Part shown: positions 1 through 10,412 of the stretch, one piece after another | Numbering within the stretch: position 1 is the first letter of the stretch | Layout of the letters: every line of letters starts with the position of its first letter | Assembly (NCBI RefSeq): GCF_002234675.1 | Contig: NC_019876.2 | Coordinates: forward strand, 21,503,161-21,567,160 | Direction of reading: 5' to 3' | DNA length: 64,000 nucleotides | DNA from: Oryzias latipes | Taxonomy: Eukaryota > Chordata > Actinopteri > Beloniformes > Adrianichthyidae | Translations under genes and position numbers: made by a program | Notes under the pieces: model-generated | What the model was told of the DNA's origin: nothing | The model's database searches: none | The model's input: only the letters and a program-made list of their open reading frames with translations

Positions 1-2160
1 GATCATATCAGCTTGGAAAAAATGTCAGCCCAAAGCTCAAGTAACTTTGAAAGAATTCAGTCTCTCTGGTCTCCTGTGGTTGACTCCATGACTTAGGGGG
101 TGGAGGGCTTGGTCGTCGCTGCTCCTTGCCCTTCTGCCGTGGTTTGGGGTGGGGGTCGGGGATTCCGGTGCCTGGAGGGGGCGGTGGGGGGCTCCCTTGG
201 TCGGGGGGTCGGGTCCGGTGCCTGGGTGGGGCGGGCTGGGGCGCTGCGTGGTCCTCTGGGCTTGGGTGTGGGGGTGCGTGGTGGGGGGGTGGGGTGGTGG
301 TCTGGGTTGGCTTGGGGGGGTGGTCCCTTTGCCTGTGCTGGGGGGGGTTGGCGGGGGGCCCTGCTCGGGTGGGGGGGCCCAGCGGCGCCGGATGGGCTGC
401 CCATCTGCACCTGGGGCTGGGATCGGCCCTTCCCTGGCTCTGGGACGGGACGGGACAACCCTCTCGGGGCCCCCGGTCGCTCTGGGTGTCACCCGCTTCG
501 GCTGCGGGGTCTGGGGTGGGGTGGGGGGCTTGTCGGCCCTGTCCTGTGGGGGGGCGTTCAGGAGGGGAGGGGGGGCCCATTATTAGTACGGGTCGGGGGG
601 GCTAGCGGGTCGGGGTCTCCGCTGAGGCAATCAGTGGTTGCCTCGGCCGGTTGGCCTCCTCGGTCCCGTCGAGGCCTGACCAGAGCTCTTCTAGGGCCGG
701 CGTCTGGGGGTGGGGGCCTGGGCTTGCTCCGGGGGGGGGCGACGCTTTCTGGCTCCTCTCTCTCTGTGTGGGGTGGGTGGTGCCGGGCCTAGGGTGTCGG
801 CGCCTCCGGGGGTGGGCCCCTGGGCTGGGTGGCCCTGGCCCCTTTGCTGGGGGTGGGCTGGGGGACGGCTGTTTGACCACCGGGGGACAGTCTACCAGCT
901 GTCCCCAACTTACCCCCTTCCTTATATAACCTCATATTAGGGTGAGGGGGTGGGGGGTCTAGCCTGCGATGCGCCTTGGGGGGGGGCTACTTGGGAGTGG
1001 CCCCCCTCCTCTGGTTGCCGTATGGAGTGGGCCCCCCCTCTTTCGGTTTTATTTGCACCTTAGACATGTAGGGTCCTTGGTAGGGGGGGTGCTTGGACAT
1101 CACTGCAAGCAAGCAGCAGATGTCCTCCTGGCACCCTACCCGCCAATTTTAACCGCACCTTAGACATTTAGGGCCCCTTGGTGTGGAGGGTGAGGGGACA
1201 TCACTGTGAGTAATCAGGAGATGTCCCCTTAGTGCCCTACTCGCCAATTTTAACTGCACCCCCCTTAGAACACACACCCCTCCCCCTTCAATATATACAT
1301 TCAAACATAAACACACACACATGCACACAAACACCCTCTCAAACACCCATACACGCACACACATTTTACAAGGAAGGTGGGACCTGGGTCCATCTGTCCC
1401 CTACCCCTTCCCTGGTGGGGGGTGCGGGCCCCTTGGCGATGGCGGCCGTGTCCCTTGGGTGCCGGCTCCCTGGGCCCGGCGGTGCTCTCTCCGCACGGTG
1501 GGGGGGTTCATATTACACCTGAGCCGGGGGTGTTCGTGTCCCTGGGGGGTGGGTCCTGGTCCTTGCCCCTGGGCGCTGGGCCCCGCCAAACTTCCAACAT
1601 GGCCGAGCCTGGTCGGGCCATATTTATAACATCCCTTGTGGGTCGCCCTTTTTTCCCCGGGGTTCCCCCCTCCTGGGCGGGGGCGGCGGGCCCCTGCCTT
1701 GCTCCTACCTGGACCAACCGTGGGCCAGGTGGGTGGCTGCCTGGAGTGCGGAGCGGGTCTCCCTTGGGGGGTCCTGGCTCGTACCTGGGGTCGGGGCGGG
1801 GGGATGCCCGGAACTCCTGGGTGGTGGTGGGGTGCTCGTCTGGGGCTGTGGGCGTCCCTCTCCGGTGGGGCCCTGCGTTGGGCTCTTCCGGCGCGGCGGG
1901 GGGCTGCTCTCCTGGCTGGGCTGGGGCGGCGCTCTCTTTCCCTCTGCGCCTCCCTGCTCTCTGGCTCTGGGGGCCTCGCGGCGGTCCTGCTGGCCCTGGC
2001 CTGGGTGGCGGTCTTGGTCGCCCGGGGGGCGGTTGTTCCCTGCCTGTTCCCGTGTGGCGTTGGGGGAATTCCGGCTGCCGCTGCTGCTGCGGCGGGGGTA
2101 TGGGTGTGGGGGTGGCTGGGCGCTCCTCCTCCTTCTTTTCACATTCCACCATCCATTTTA
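1..2160 (+). repeat. G-rich low-complexity repeat body (part of a dispersed family)
   Basis: About 2 kb of extreme G/T-rich plus-strand sequence (runs of GGGGG and GGTGGGG), interrupted near 1056-1256 by two tandem copies of a unit of about 100 bp that begins 'gcaccttagacat'. Very long open frames exist on both strands, but they encode only Pro/Arg/His-rich or Gly/Trp-rich low-complexity peptides with no domain and no conserved start, which is what skewed base composition produces. A shorter relative of the 3' end of this block, joined to the same downstream sequence, recurs at 30816-31562, so this is an interspersed repeat and not a gene. The class is unresolved. Multiple G-runs give strong G-quadruplex potential on the plus strand. 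Confidence 0.7.
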
Positions 2161-2752
2161 GAAGAACATAAACACTCACCTGAGCACAGGTGTTAGCTCA
2201 CCTTTGCACTAATAGTTTGCATGATTGAATGAATGAAAGATTTCACACTAGTTGGTTTAAAGGCATAGGTATGCGTTCGTGAACACTATCTGTTTTGTGT
2301 GCATGTTGACATGTGGACATTTTTGCGGCTAGCAGGTGTGTTGATAATATTTGAGTGTGTGTGAACAGGCCCCGCCCTTTTTGTACTACATTTGAACCGT
2401 ACCGTAACGATAAACAACCAGTAAACCTGTCTGCTCTATGCTGCTTCATGGTCTTACCCCCCTTCTCCTCCTATTATCACCCTCCTACCCCCCCCTCTCT
2501 CTAACGTCCCTCTCTCTTCTTCCCCTCTTTCCTTTTCCGTCCGGTCCAACACCAAAGATTTTCAAACATGATTGAAATTAATAAAGTTTGGCCTCAATTA
2601 CAAAAGGGGTTTATTCAGACATACCTTTGGTTTGTCTGAAGATGAATAACCCCTCTTGTTAAAATAAAATATGTCCAACACAAGAGGCCCTCAGCTCTCA
2701 TCTGTTTGCCTAGCTGTTGGACAGGACAAGTTAAAAAAAAAAAAAAAAAAAA
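2161..2752 (+). repeat. 3' part of the same repeat, ending in a poly-A tail
   Basis: Continues the G-rich block. Its hallmark words 'acaggtgttagctcacc', 'gaacaggccccgccc', 'ttacaaaaggggttta' and 'gctgttggacaggacaag' are found again in the same order at 31005-31560, and partly inverted at 2870-3080. It ends in about 20 A residues (2733-2752), which suggests that copies spread by retrotransposition. No open frame with recognizable similarity is visible. Confidence 0.7.
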
Positions 2753-3133
2753 GAGAGGGGGGGGATAGGCGGGTGACTATAGAAGGGGGTGGGGTAAAAT
2801 CATAAAGCATCATAAAGCACCAAGTTGCTGGAAAAAATCATTACTGTCAGGTTTAAATGTATAACAAATCTAAAAGGGGCGGGGCCTGTCCACACACACT
2901 CAAATGTTACAAACATACCTTTTGGCTCCAATGATGTTCAAATACAAACAAGTAAGCATGGACATCATATGACGTTCACACACGCATACCTATGCCTTCA
3001 GACTAACATGGGAAACATTTCATTCAGTCACGCAAACTATTTGTGCAATGGTGAGATACCACCTGTGCTCGAGTGAGTACTTATGTTCTTCTGGGGTGGA
3101 TGATGGAATGTAAAGCCAGCAGGACCGCCACAG
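2753..3133 (-). repeat. Inverted partial copy of the preceding repeat
   Basis: Reading the minus strand from 3133, the order of the words seen at 2161-2400 is repeated: a stretch near the 'ggcggtcctgctgg' end, then the 'caggtggtatctcacc', 'ggcataggtatgcgtg' and 'caggccccgcccctttt' motifs, then a truncated end near 2800. With the block on its left it forms a large imperfect inverted repeat. 3134-3290 holds nothing recognizable. Confidence 0.6.
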
Positions 3134-3290
3134 GTATGGAAGCGATTCTGTAGCATAATTAAAAATAAAAGTCAAAACCAGAAATGCGTTTCATTTTCAA
3201 AATGAAGCTGCATTTTTTGACTCAAATTTTTTTTTAAAAAGCAATGCGCCAAAATGCTTTTTTATTGTCTTCTTCAACACTGTCCATTCT

Positions 3291-3841
3291 GTCACTGTCA
3301 TGTCTGCTGCAGCACTCACCTTGTATGGCCAGGCTTCCGGTGGGAGCAATCACGCTCTATGGAGGACACCTGGTCATGCCCCTTCATAAGTCCACTCCTG
3401 TGCTGCACTTCTTGCCGGAACGTCAGTTTTCTCTGATTTATTCCAGCTAAACTTTCCACGCATCCCCACGGATCGTAAGCTGTCACGTCACGTCACGTCA
3501 CGTTAAGTCACGTCATCGCCATGCCTCCCCTTCTCCATCCACACGGATTTGCATTGTAAGCCCAAGACATTCCATTGACTTTATAAAGGGGAGATTCCTT
3601 TGCTGAGGTCTCCTAGTGTTTACAACTTTATCACAGGCATCCAGACTCTCTACCCGCTCCCAGCTCTGTCTGCTCATTGCCTCTCACGGCTGTGAGACTA
3701 CTAAGTCCTGCTCCCCCTGCTGGTGGGAGGTTTCCACGCTCCTTCAGTACTGCAAACTTCTGACCAGGACAATAAACAGACTATTTATCCTTTACTCTTG
3801 GGTTTGCTTTTTGGCTGTCCTCAACAAAACCTGACAGTCAC
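3291..3841 (+). mobile_element. Solo LTR (3296-3836) with 5-bp target duplication
   Basis: The element begins TGTCA at 3296 and ends TGACA at 3836, the TG...CA ends of a long terminal repeat. It is flanked on both sides by the pentamer GTCAC (3291-3295 and 3837-3841), a 5-bp target-site duplication. An AATAAA signal lies at 3771-3776, near the 3' end, giving plus orientation. Its 541-bp length fits an LTR. A short (CACGT)n run lies at about 3482-3517. No internal retroelement sequence is attached, so it looks like a product of LTR-LTR recombination. Family not assigned. Confidence 0.75.
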
Positions 3842-4197
3842 TTGATTAAAATGATAAATGCTCTAACATCCACAAACGGCAACTCCTATCACAACTTGAG
3901 ATTGAAGCGACACAATACAATACCACGGGAGACACACACACACCTAAAACACAGTAAAACAGCTAAACAACTAAACACATTTGGTCAAAAACCCACACTT
4001 AAACTCAAATCCGCCCACACAGGGAAAGGGAATGGTATCCCACAATTCCTTGCGGTGCCGATCTAACAGCAGCACCAACGTTACACCTACTTAATTGAAT
4101 TAATTTGAATGAAAGTAAAATAACTGTCTGATACTACGTGTTATTTTTAAGTTGACTGAACTCAAAAAAATTATTTATCTTAACTGAAGCAAATAAT
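3842..4197. other. Unassigned AT-rich spacer
   Basis: No coding, RNA or repeat signal recognized apart from a short CA-rich stretch near 3931. Confidence 0.4.
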
Positions 4198-5582
4198 TGT
4201 CATGGTCCGGGTTTCTTCTGATCTTGTTCACCTGTGTCTTGTCATTCCTGTTTGTATTTAAGTCTTGTCTCTGCCTTCCTCTTGGGCTGGTCCATTATCG
4301 TCTTTTCCCTTCTGCCACGTTTTCATGGTTTGCGGAGAAGACCAGGGGCCTCATTTATAAACTTTGCGCCACTCTCTACGCAATAATTGAGATTTATAAC
4401 AAGCAAACTTGACGGGAAAATGTGCGGTCCTTCACGCAAGCTCTGACCCAGGCGTACGCACAAAAACGGGTGAAATGAGAAATGGCGACACCGTCAGCAG
4501 ATGGGAGAAACACCTGAAAGTGAAAGTGAAAATGACAATACTGCCTCTCATAAATAACATGAAGACTTCACAAAGCAAGTCTTACAATTAACAGCCTACA
4601 CGAACACCCGTTTCATCGATCAGCAGTGATACAAACAAAAAAAATCAAACGAAAATTACAACAGAAATTCAAATGAACACTTATTAGCAAGAAAGAAAAG
4701 TGAAATATGTTCTGCAATATTGTACATGTTGTGCAATTCATCCTAATAAATAATATAGTTAACAGAACGAAATAATGTACAAAACTGATATTCTCGTTAA
4801 TGTGTCCATCTGGCGGAGCAGATATAGGTGCAATCAGACAGACAGACAGACAGACAGACGGACATAGTAATTGTCCACTGGGGAAAGTTCAGAATCAGAA
4901 TCAGAATTTGTTTATTGTCATATGCACAGCTTACACCGACATACGAAATTAGTTCCAGTACAACCTGAACAAGATCAGACATACAACAGATACACATATA
5001 CAGTTCAGAGTTGACTGAGGCTGCAGCAATAAATGCGCTGCCTTACTAGGATGGGTGTAGATGGGTTACCAATGGGGAGGGTCTGGGTCATTGGTGACAG
5101 AAAAAAAGTCGTATCTCAACACTGTTGTTACAATGTGTAGATACAAGAAAAAAAAGTACACCGTCTAAACACAAAAAGCACATATTATCACGACAACGCA
5201 GTACACAAGGATCACTGGGAAGGTTGGATAGGGGGGTGGGGCCCCCCCCCGTGTTCCACTCCGGTCGCAGCTGCTCCTCACGGGCGCTCGCGTCTCCAGG
5301 ACTGCTCACTCGGGGGCGGGGGGGGGTGAGTTCCGAGGAATGTCGAGGTCGAGGGGGGGGGGGGGGGGGGCAGCAGCATCGGCCTTCAGCACAGCGGCGG
5401 TTTTCACACTCTGAGAGCGAATGATGTTTTGGTTGGAGCCAAGGAGTCTCAGCTCAGGGGGGGGGGGGGGGGGGGGTCCGATTAGATTAGATTTTCCGGC
5501 GCCAGCAGGTTGTTTGCTCTGCTGGCTGTGTCCTTGACTGGTCTTGCACTGAGAGGCAGATTTGATCCAAAATGTGGGCAAT

Positions 5583-6248
5583 TTAGACCAGTCTAACCTC
5601 AATTCGGGCAGAAACGCGCTCCAAGTTGGTATCCATCTTCTGCACAAGTTCAAAGATCGAGAGCATCCTGCTTAAGTGGGCAAGACAAGCACAGAGCTTT
5701 TGATCCACTTGTGAAAGTTTCTCGTACTGAGTCTCTCCTCCCAGAAGAATCCTATTCCAGAGCTCAGACGAATCGCCTCTCTCCGTCTTCTGCTCCCAGA
5801 CTGCCTGATAGATCAGAAATCCTCCGATCCCAATGATGAGGAATCCAATTATCATGAATCCAAAGAGGTACACATCCTCAACGTCTTCCACAGACAGCTG
5901 GGCCAGGCACACCAGCCTCCACTTGCCCCATGGATCGTTTGTGTATCCAGCCGCGTGGGTGCCGTCTGGGCAGGAAGGGTCCGCTTTCCCGTTCCTTAGT
6001 GTGGAAAAAACTCTGTCGATCGAATTCAAAGACCAGCTGATCAGATCCATCTTTAGAGTGTAAAAAGAGCAGGAGTCGCAGCAGGCAGAAAGATGCAGCT
6101 CCAGGGAAGACAAACAAAAGCTGGGGGGGGGGGCTGATACAGGAGGAGCGAGAAGAAAAGCGTCCATCCTCGACAAGAGCAGGATAGGCAAGTTGTTTTC
6201 ATAGTAAAACATTTCTTCAAAAGCTACGGAATTACTGTATTCATGCAT
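5583..6248 (-). CDS. Membrane-protein ORF carried inside the Harbinger element
   Basis: An open frame of 221 codons runs on the minus strand between the element's inverted repeats. Residues about 1-65 are Leu/Ser/Cys-rich. A soluble stretch follows with the motif NDPWGKW and several Cys. A clear transmembrane helix (FGFMIIGFLIIGIGGFLIYQ) lies at about residues 135-155. After it comes a basic then amphipathic, coiled-coil-like tail with heptad-type Leu/Val spacing. No Myb/SANT motif is visible, so it does not look like the second gene of autonomous Harbinger elements. In another frame, an overlapping Pro-rich continuation (5306-5653) runs through two poly-G tracts, so frameshifts there are likely. 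It may be captured host sequence, a fragment of an unrelated element, or chance. Function unknown. Confidence 0.4.
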   Translation of the reverse strand: MHEYSNSVAFEEMFYYENNLPILLLSRMDAFLLAPPVSAPPPSFCLSSLELHLSACCDSCSFYTLKMDLISWSLNSIDRVFSTLRNGKADPSCPDGTHAAGYTNDPWGKWRLVCLAQLSVEDVEDVYLFGFMIIGFLIIGIGGFLIYQAVWEQKTERGDSSELWNRILLGGETQYEKLSQVDQKLCACLAHLSRMLSIFELVQKMDTNLERVSARIEVRLV

Positions 6249-6443
6249 ATGCCTTTAGTTCGTTTTATTTTTGATAAAACAACGTATGGCGTATGTCTCA
6301 ACCATTCAGAAAGAAACAAGAAATTACATTCGCGCTTATCAATTTCCCATTTCCACATCGATTATTACCGACATCTGTCGCTTGTCAGATGTAATTAAAT
6401 GGAGGGAAATAAAATGCCCCATCACAATGCGTAATGACGCACA

Positions 6444-6755
6444 ATGGCTGATCTTGCGCTCTTAGAAGATGTGGCAAATGGAAGAATTCGGAGTGAATGC
6501 ATCTTTAGACAGCAAGAAGACTTGCTGGCAAACGAGGACAAGTGGCTTATGAGCCGGTTCCGACTTCCTCGAGCCGTCCTGTTGGACCTCTGCGGGCTTT
6601 TGGGGGTGTGTCACCCAGTGCACCGTTTGCCACTCACGTGCCTTTTTGGCATTAGTAATGCCCACACTGTGCCCTCCAAACAACACTTTTCTCCTCTTTT
6701 CCACCTTGCCAACGATAACTTCTACTTCACATTGAGTGAAGTTACGTTATTTTGA
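6444..6755 (+). pseudogene. Harbinger transposase N-terminal fragment
   Basis: The first 50-odd codons read as the typical start of fish Harbinger transposases: MADLALLEDVANGRIR, then a DKWLMSRFRLPRAVLLDL helix that belongs to the N-terminal region of the DDE nuclease family. Similarity stops near 6605; the remaining codons to 6755 are unrelated, and the DDE core is absent. It is either the first exon left after an internal deletion or the truncation that made the copy non-autonomous. Confidence 0.6.
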
Positions 6756-7199
6756 TTTCCTCTCGGTGTTTGCCATGGTTTTGCAATCAATGAATATTCA
6801 TTTGTGGGCGTTTCACGGGCTATTTATGGGCAACTATGGGCGTGTCATGAAGTCGCAAAAGCTGCGCTGCATTTAGAATTGGTTGTGATTTATTAAGGGA
6901 AAAATGCGTAGGATGTGCGTGCGCACGGTTTTATAAATCCGAATATTTCTGTGCGCACGCACGTCCTATGTTTCATCCGTACGCCACTTCTGACGCAAAT
7001 CCTACGCAAAGTTTTATAAATGAGGCCCCAGGTCTTATCGGGATTTTTGACATGCTCCAGTTCTGCACTACTGCTATGGAGGGGAGCCATCTTGCCATGA
7101 GGGGAGGTCGTCGTCGTTGCCGCCGCCGTGCCATTCAACGTTCCGTTCCTGTACCAGTGGTGGACCCAGACGCACCACAGCCTGTTTCAGTGGTGGTCC

Positions 7200-7990
7200 C
7201 GAATGCAACCTAGCCCCTTCCTGTTCCGGTGGTGGTCCCGGACGCACCACAGCCTGTTTCAGTGGTGGTCCCAGATGCACCCCGACCCGTCCCTACTCCC
7301 TGGTGGGTGCCTGCTGCACCCTGACCCGTCCCTGCTCCCAGGGGGGTGCCTGCTGCACCCCGACCAGTCCCTGCTCCCAGGCAGGTGCTGGTCGCACCCC
7401 GATCCGTCCCTGCTCCCAGGCGAGTGCTGGCCGCACCCCGACCCGTCCCTGCTCCCAGGAGGGTGCAGGACGCACCCTGACCAGTCCCTGTTTCCATGGG
7501 GGTGCCTGATGCACCCCGACTCGCCCCTGCTTCCAAGGGGGTGCAGGACGCACTCTGGCCCGACCCGCCGGAGCTCGACGACTGGCCCCACCCGCCGGAG
7601 CTCGACGACTGGCCCCACCCGCCAGAGCTTTACTGATGGCCTGACCTGCCGGCCCTCTGGGTGGACAACTTGACCAACCCCGACTACTGGTCTGACCCGC
7701 CGGCGCACCCTGACTTTGCCATGCCTGACCATGACTCCATGCCTGACTCCTCAGTCGACTCCATGCCTGACCCGCTGGCTGACTCCATGCCTGACCCGCC
7801 GGCCAACTCCATGCCGGAGCTTGACAACTGGCCCGACCCGCCGGAGCTCGATGACTGGCAGAACACTGACTTTGCCATGCCTGACCCCTCGGCCGACTCC
7901 ATGCCTGACCCGCCGGCCGACTCCATGACTGACCCGCCCTTCTGGCAGAACTCCGACTTAGCCACTCTCGTCCCAGACTTTATGCCCGAC
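7200..7990 (+). repeat. Coding-type minisatellite blocks in the LTR element interior
   Basis: Three adjoining tandem blocks: units of about 42 bp around 'ccgtccctgctccca' (7270-7560), about 32-bp units around 'cgccggagctcgacgactgg' (7562-7630), and units of about 24-45 bp around 'gactccatgcctgacccgcc' (7715-7950). Unit lengths are mostly multiples of three, which keeps the frame open through the last block. Confidence 0.65.
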
Positions 7991-8137
7991 CCGCCTAGTC
8001 TGCCACGCCGGACTGCGCGGCCTCCCGGCCGTCCTCTGGACTCATCTTCTCGGCCTCGCTGGTGTGCCCAGCCCGGCTTTTTCCTCGGGGCCCCCTCCTC
8101 CTTGGTTGACTTTTGGAACCTCAATGCGGTTCCTTGA
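7661..8137 (+). pseudogene. Repetitive acidic/Pro-rich ORF of the LTR retroelement
   Basis: 158 codons dominated by MPDPPADS-type repeats, ending in a non-repetitive basic/hydrophobic tail just 11 bp before the 3' LTR. No protease, RT or integrase motif. Position directly upstream of the LTR and the in-frame minisatellite suggest the degenerate end of an element-encoded polyprotein or a readthrough frame. Not a host gene. Confidence 0.45.
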
Positions 8138-8148
8138 GTGGGGGGTAC

Positions 8149-8473
8149 TGTCATGGTTCGGGTTTGTTTCTATTGGTTTTTGCTTTCGGCCTTGTTTGTC
8201 ATGTTGAGTTCTGTTTCCTGTTTTATTCTGAAAGGTTTTCTGTTATGTCATGCTTTTGAGTTTTACTTCCTTTGTCCCAATTACTTCTGATCATGTTCAC
8301 CTGTGTCTTGTCATTCCTGTATTTAAGTCTTGTCTCTGCCTTCCTCTTGGCCTGGTCCATTAACGTCTCTTCCCTGACTCCCTTCTGCCATGTATTCATG
8401 TTTTGCTCTCAGTAAGTCTAGTTTTGTTTCCCTGTTCTGGACCGCTTTTTGTTAGTTTAATAAACCCCTTGCC
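8149..8473 (+). mobile_element. 3' LTR of the decayed retroelement
   Basis: Starts TGTCATGG just after the internal frame's stop and carries AATAAA near 8459. Similarity to 4198-4330 identifies it as the partner LTR. The expected terminal CA is lost at the LINE junction. Confidence 0.55.
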
Positions 8474-10412
8474 CTTGGTAGGAAGGTGCTAGGTGTGTCA
8501 TCTGGAAAGAGGAAAGACGGTAAAGACACTTGGTGGTGGAATGAGGAAGTACAGGAATGCGTCCAGAGGAAGAGGTTGGCTAAAAGGAAGTGGGATGTAG
8601 AAAGGACTGAGGAAGGTAGACAGGAGTACAAGGAAACGCAGCGTAGAGTGAAGAGAGAGGTGGCAAAGGCCAAACAGAAAGCTTACGATGAGCTATATGA
8701 CAGGTTAGACAGCAAGGGAAGGAGAGAAGGACTTGTACAGGCTAGCCAGACAGAAAGACAGAGATGGGAAGGACATGCAACAGATAAGGGTGATTAAGAA
8801 CAGAGATGGAAAGGTGCTAACAACCCAGGAGAGTGTACAGAAAAGATGGAAGGAGTATTTTGAGGAGCTGATGAACGAGGAAAATGACAGGAAAAGAAGG
8901 GAGGAAGATGTGGTTGTTGTGGAGCAGGAAGTAGCAGAGATTGGAAAGGATGAGGTTAGGAGGGCTCTGAAAAGGATGAAGAGCGGAAAGGCCGTTGGTC
9001 CTGATGACGTACCTGTGGAGGTATGGAAGTGCTTAGGAGAGACAGCGGTGGAATTTCTAGCGAGTCTGATCAATAGGATTTTAGAGAGTGAGAAGATGCC
9101 TGAAGAATGGAGGAGAAGCGTCCTGGTCCCGATCTTTAAGAACAAGGGTGACACGCAGAACTGCAGCAACTATAGAGGAATAAAGTTGATGAGCCACACA
9201 ATGAAGCTGTGGGAAAGAGTAGTGGAAGCCAGGCTTAGAAAGAAGGTGGAGATTTGTGAGCAGCAGTATGGTTTCATGCCCCATAAGAGCACCACTGATG
9301 CCATTTTTGCTTTGAGAATGTTGATGGAAAAGTACAGAGATGGTCAGAAGGAGCTGCAATGTGTGGTTGTAGATTTAGAGAAGGCGTGTGACAGGGTGTC
9401 CAGGGGGAGGAGCTGTGGTACAGTATGAGGTCGTCTGGAGTGGCAGAGAAGTATGTCAGAGTAGTTCAGGACATGTATGAGAGAAGTATGACGGTGGTCA
9501 GATGTGCTGTAGGTCAGACAGAGGAGTTCAAGGTGGAGGTGGGACTACACCAAGGATCAGCTTTGAGTCCCTTTTTGTTTGCTATACTGATGGACAGGCT
9601 GACAGACGAGGTAAGACAGGAATCTCCCTGGACAATGATATTTGCGGATGACATTGTAATTTGCAGTGAGAGTAGAGAGCAGGTGGAGGAACAGCTAGAG
9701 AGGTGGAGGTTTGCTCTGGAAAGAAGAGGCATGAAGGTCGTAGTAAGACAGAATACATGTGTCTGAACGAGAGGGATCAAGGTAAAAGCGTTAGGTTACA
9801 GGGGGCTGAGGTGAAGAAGGTGCAGGAGTTTAAGTACTCGGGGTCAACAGTTCAGTGTGATCGGGAGTGTGGAAAAGAGGTGAAGAGGCGAGTGCAGGCA
9901 GGTTGGAGCGAGTGGAGGAAAGTGTCAGGAGTGTTGTGTGACAGAAGAGTGTCAGCAAGAAGGAAAGGTGTACAAGACAGTGGTGAGACCAGCTCTGTCC
10001 TATGGGTTAGAGACGGTAGCAGTGAGACAGAGACAAGAGGCTGATATGGAGGTAGCGGAGATGAAGATGTTGAGGTTCTCCTTAGGAGTGACCAGGTTAG
10101 ACAGGATAAGGAACAAGTACATCAGAGGGACGGCTCATGTTGCCTGTGTTAGCGACAAAGTCAGAGAAGCCAGACTGAGATGGTTTGGACATGTTCAGAA
10201 GAAGGATAGTGGATATATTGGTAGAAGGATGTTGGAGATGGAGCTGCCTGGCAGGAGGGCAAGAGGACGGCCAAAGAGGAGATACATGGATGTCTTAACA
10301 GAGGACATGAAGTTGGCTAACGTTAGGGTAGAAGATGTTCATGATAGAGTGAGGTGGAAAAGGATGATTCGCTGTGGCGACCCCTGATGGGAAAAGCCGA
10401 AAGAGAAAGAAG
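8474..10412 (+). pseudogene. RTE-like LINE reverse transcriptase, 5'-truncated and frameshifted
   Basis: Consecutive frames give a recognizable non-LTR reverse transcriptase: a lysine-rich linker (8486-8790), fingers/palm with KSGKAVGPDDVP and YRGIKLMSHTMKLWERVV, the GLHQGSALSPFLFAI box, the catalytic FADD box at about 9646-9660, and a C-terminal region ending IRCGDP at 10387. At least four frame changes (near 8720, 9395, 9740 and 9965) separate them, so no functional enzyme remains. The 3' end is very short: the stop lies inside the tail 'ctgtggcgacccctgatggg', followed by a GAAA/GAAG-rich end at 10412. The endonuclease domain is lost. The clade (RTE-like) is judged from memory of fish LINE families. 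Confidence 0.8.

Larger units (their letters stand above)
4345..7029 (+). mobile_element. Non-autonomous PIF/Harbinger-like DNA transposon
   Basis: Terminal inverted repeats begin GGGGCCTCATTTATAAA at 4345 (plus) and at 7029 (minus) and continue into similar 'ctttgcg' subterminal sequence. Inside lies a plus-strand fragment similar to the N-terminus of fish Harbinger (HARBI1-like) transposases (6444-6605); the DDE catalytic part is missing, so the copy cannot move by itself. The usual 3-bp TWA duplication is not evident (flanks ACCA and AGGT). Also present are a (CAGA)n run near 4837-4860, a LINE/SINE-like remnant around 4885-5030, long G-runs near 5225, 5355, 5465 and 6122, and a minus-strand ORF with a membrane segment. 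It has inserted into the left LTR of an older retroelement. Confidence 0.7.
4198..8480 (+). mobile_element. Decayed LTR retroelement, interrupted by a Harbinger element
   Basis: Two related LTR-like ends start TGTCATGG at 4198 and at 8149. They share the words 'ttcacctgtgtcttgtcatt' and 'cttgtctctgccttcctctt' in the same order. The left copy lacks about 110 bp near its start and is broken at 4344 by a PIF/Harbinger insertion. The internal part resumes at 7030 and reaches the 3' LTR at 8149. No pol motifs survive between the LTRs, only a repetitive acidic/proline-rich frame. The 3' LTR is cut at about 8474, where a 5'-truncated LINE begins. Best explained as a non-autonomous or gutted Gypsy-type element; the superfamily is an inference. 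Confidence 0.6.

Noticed and set aside
8..2179. Several long Pro/Arg- or Gly-rich open frames of 90-264 codons on both strands
   Set aside because: Composition artefacts of the G-rich repeat: no domain, overlapping frames of equal length on both strands, and the region is shared with a repeat at 30816.
4344..7032. Target duplication for the Harbinger element
   Set aside because: Flanks read ACCA and AGGT; no 3-bp TWA match, so none is claimed.
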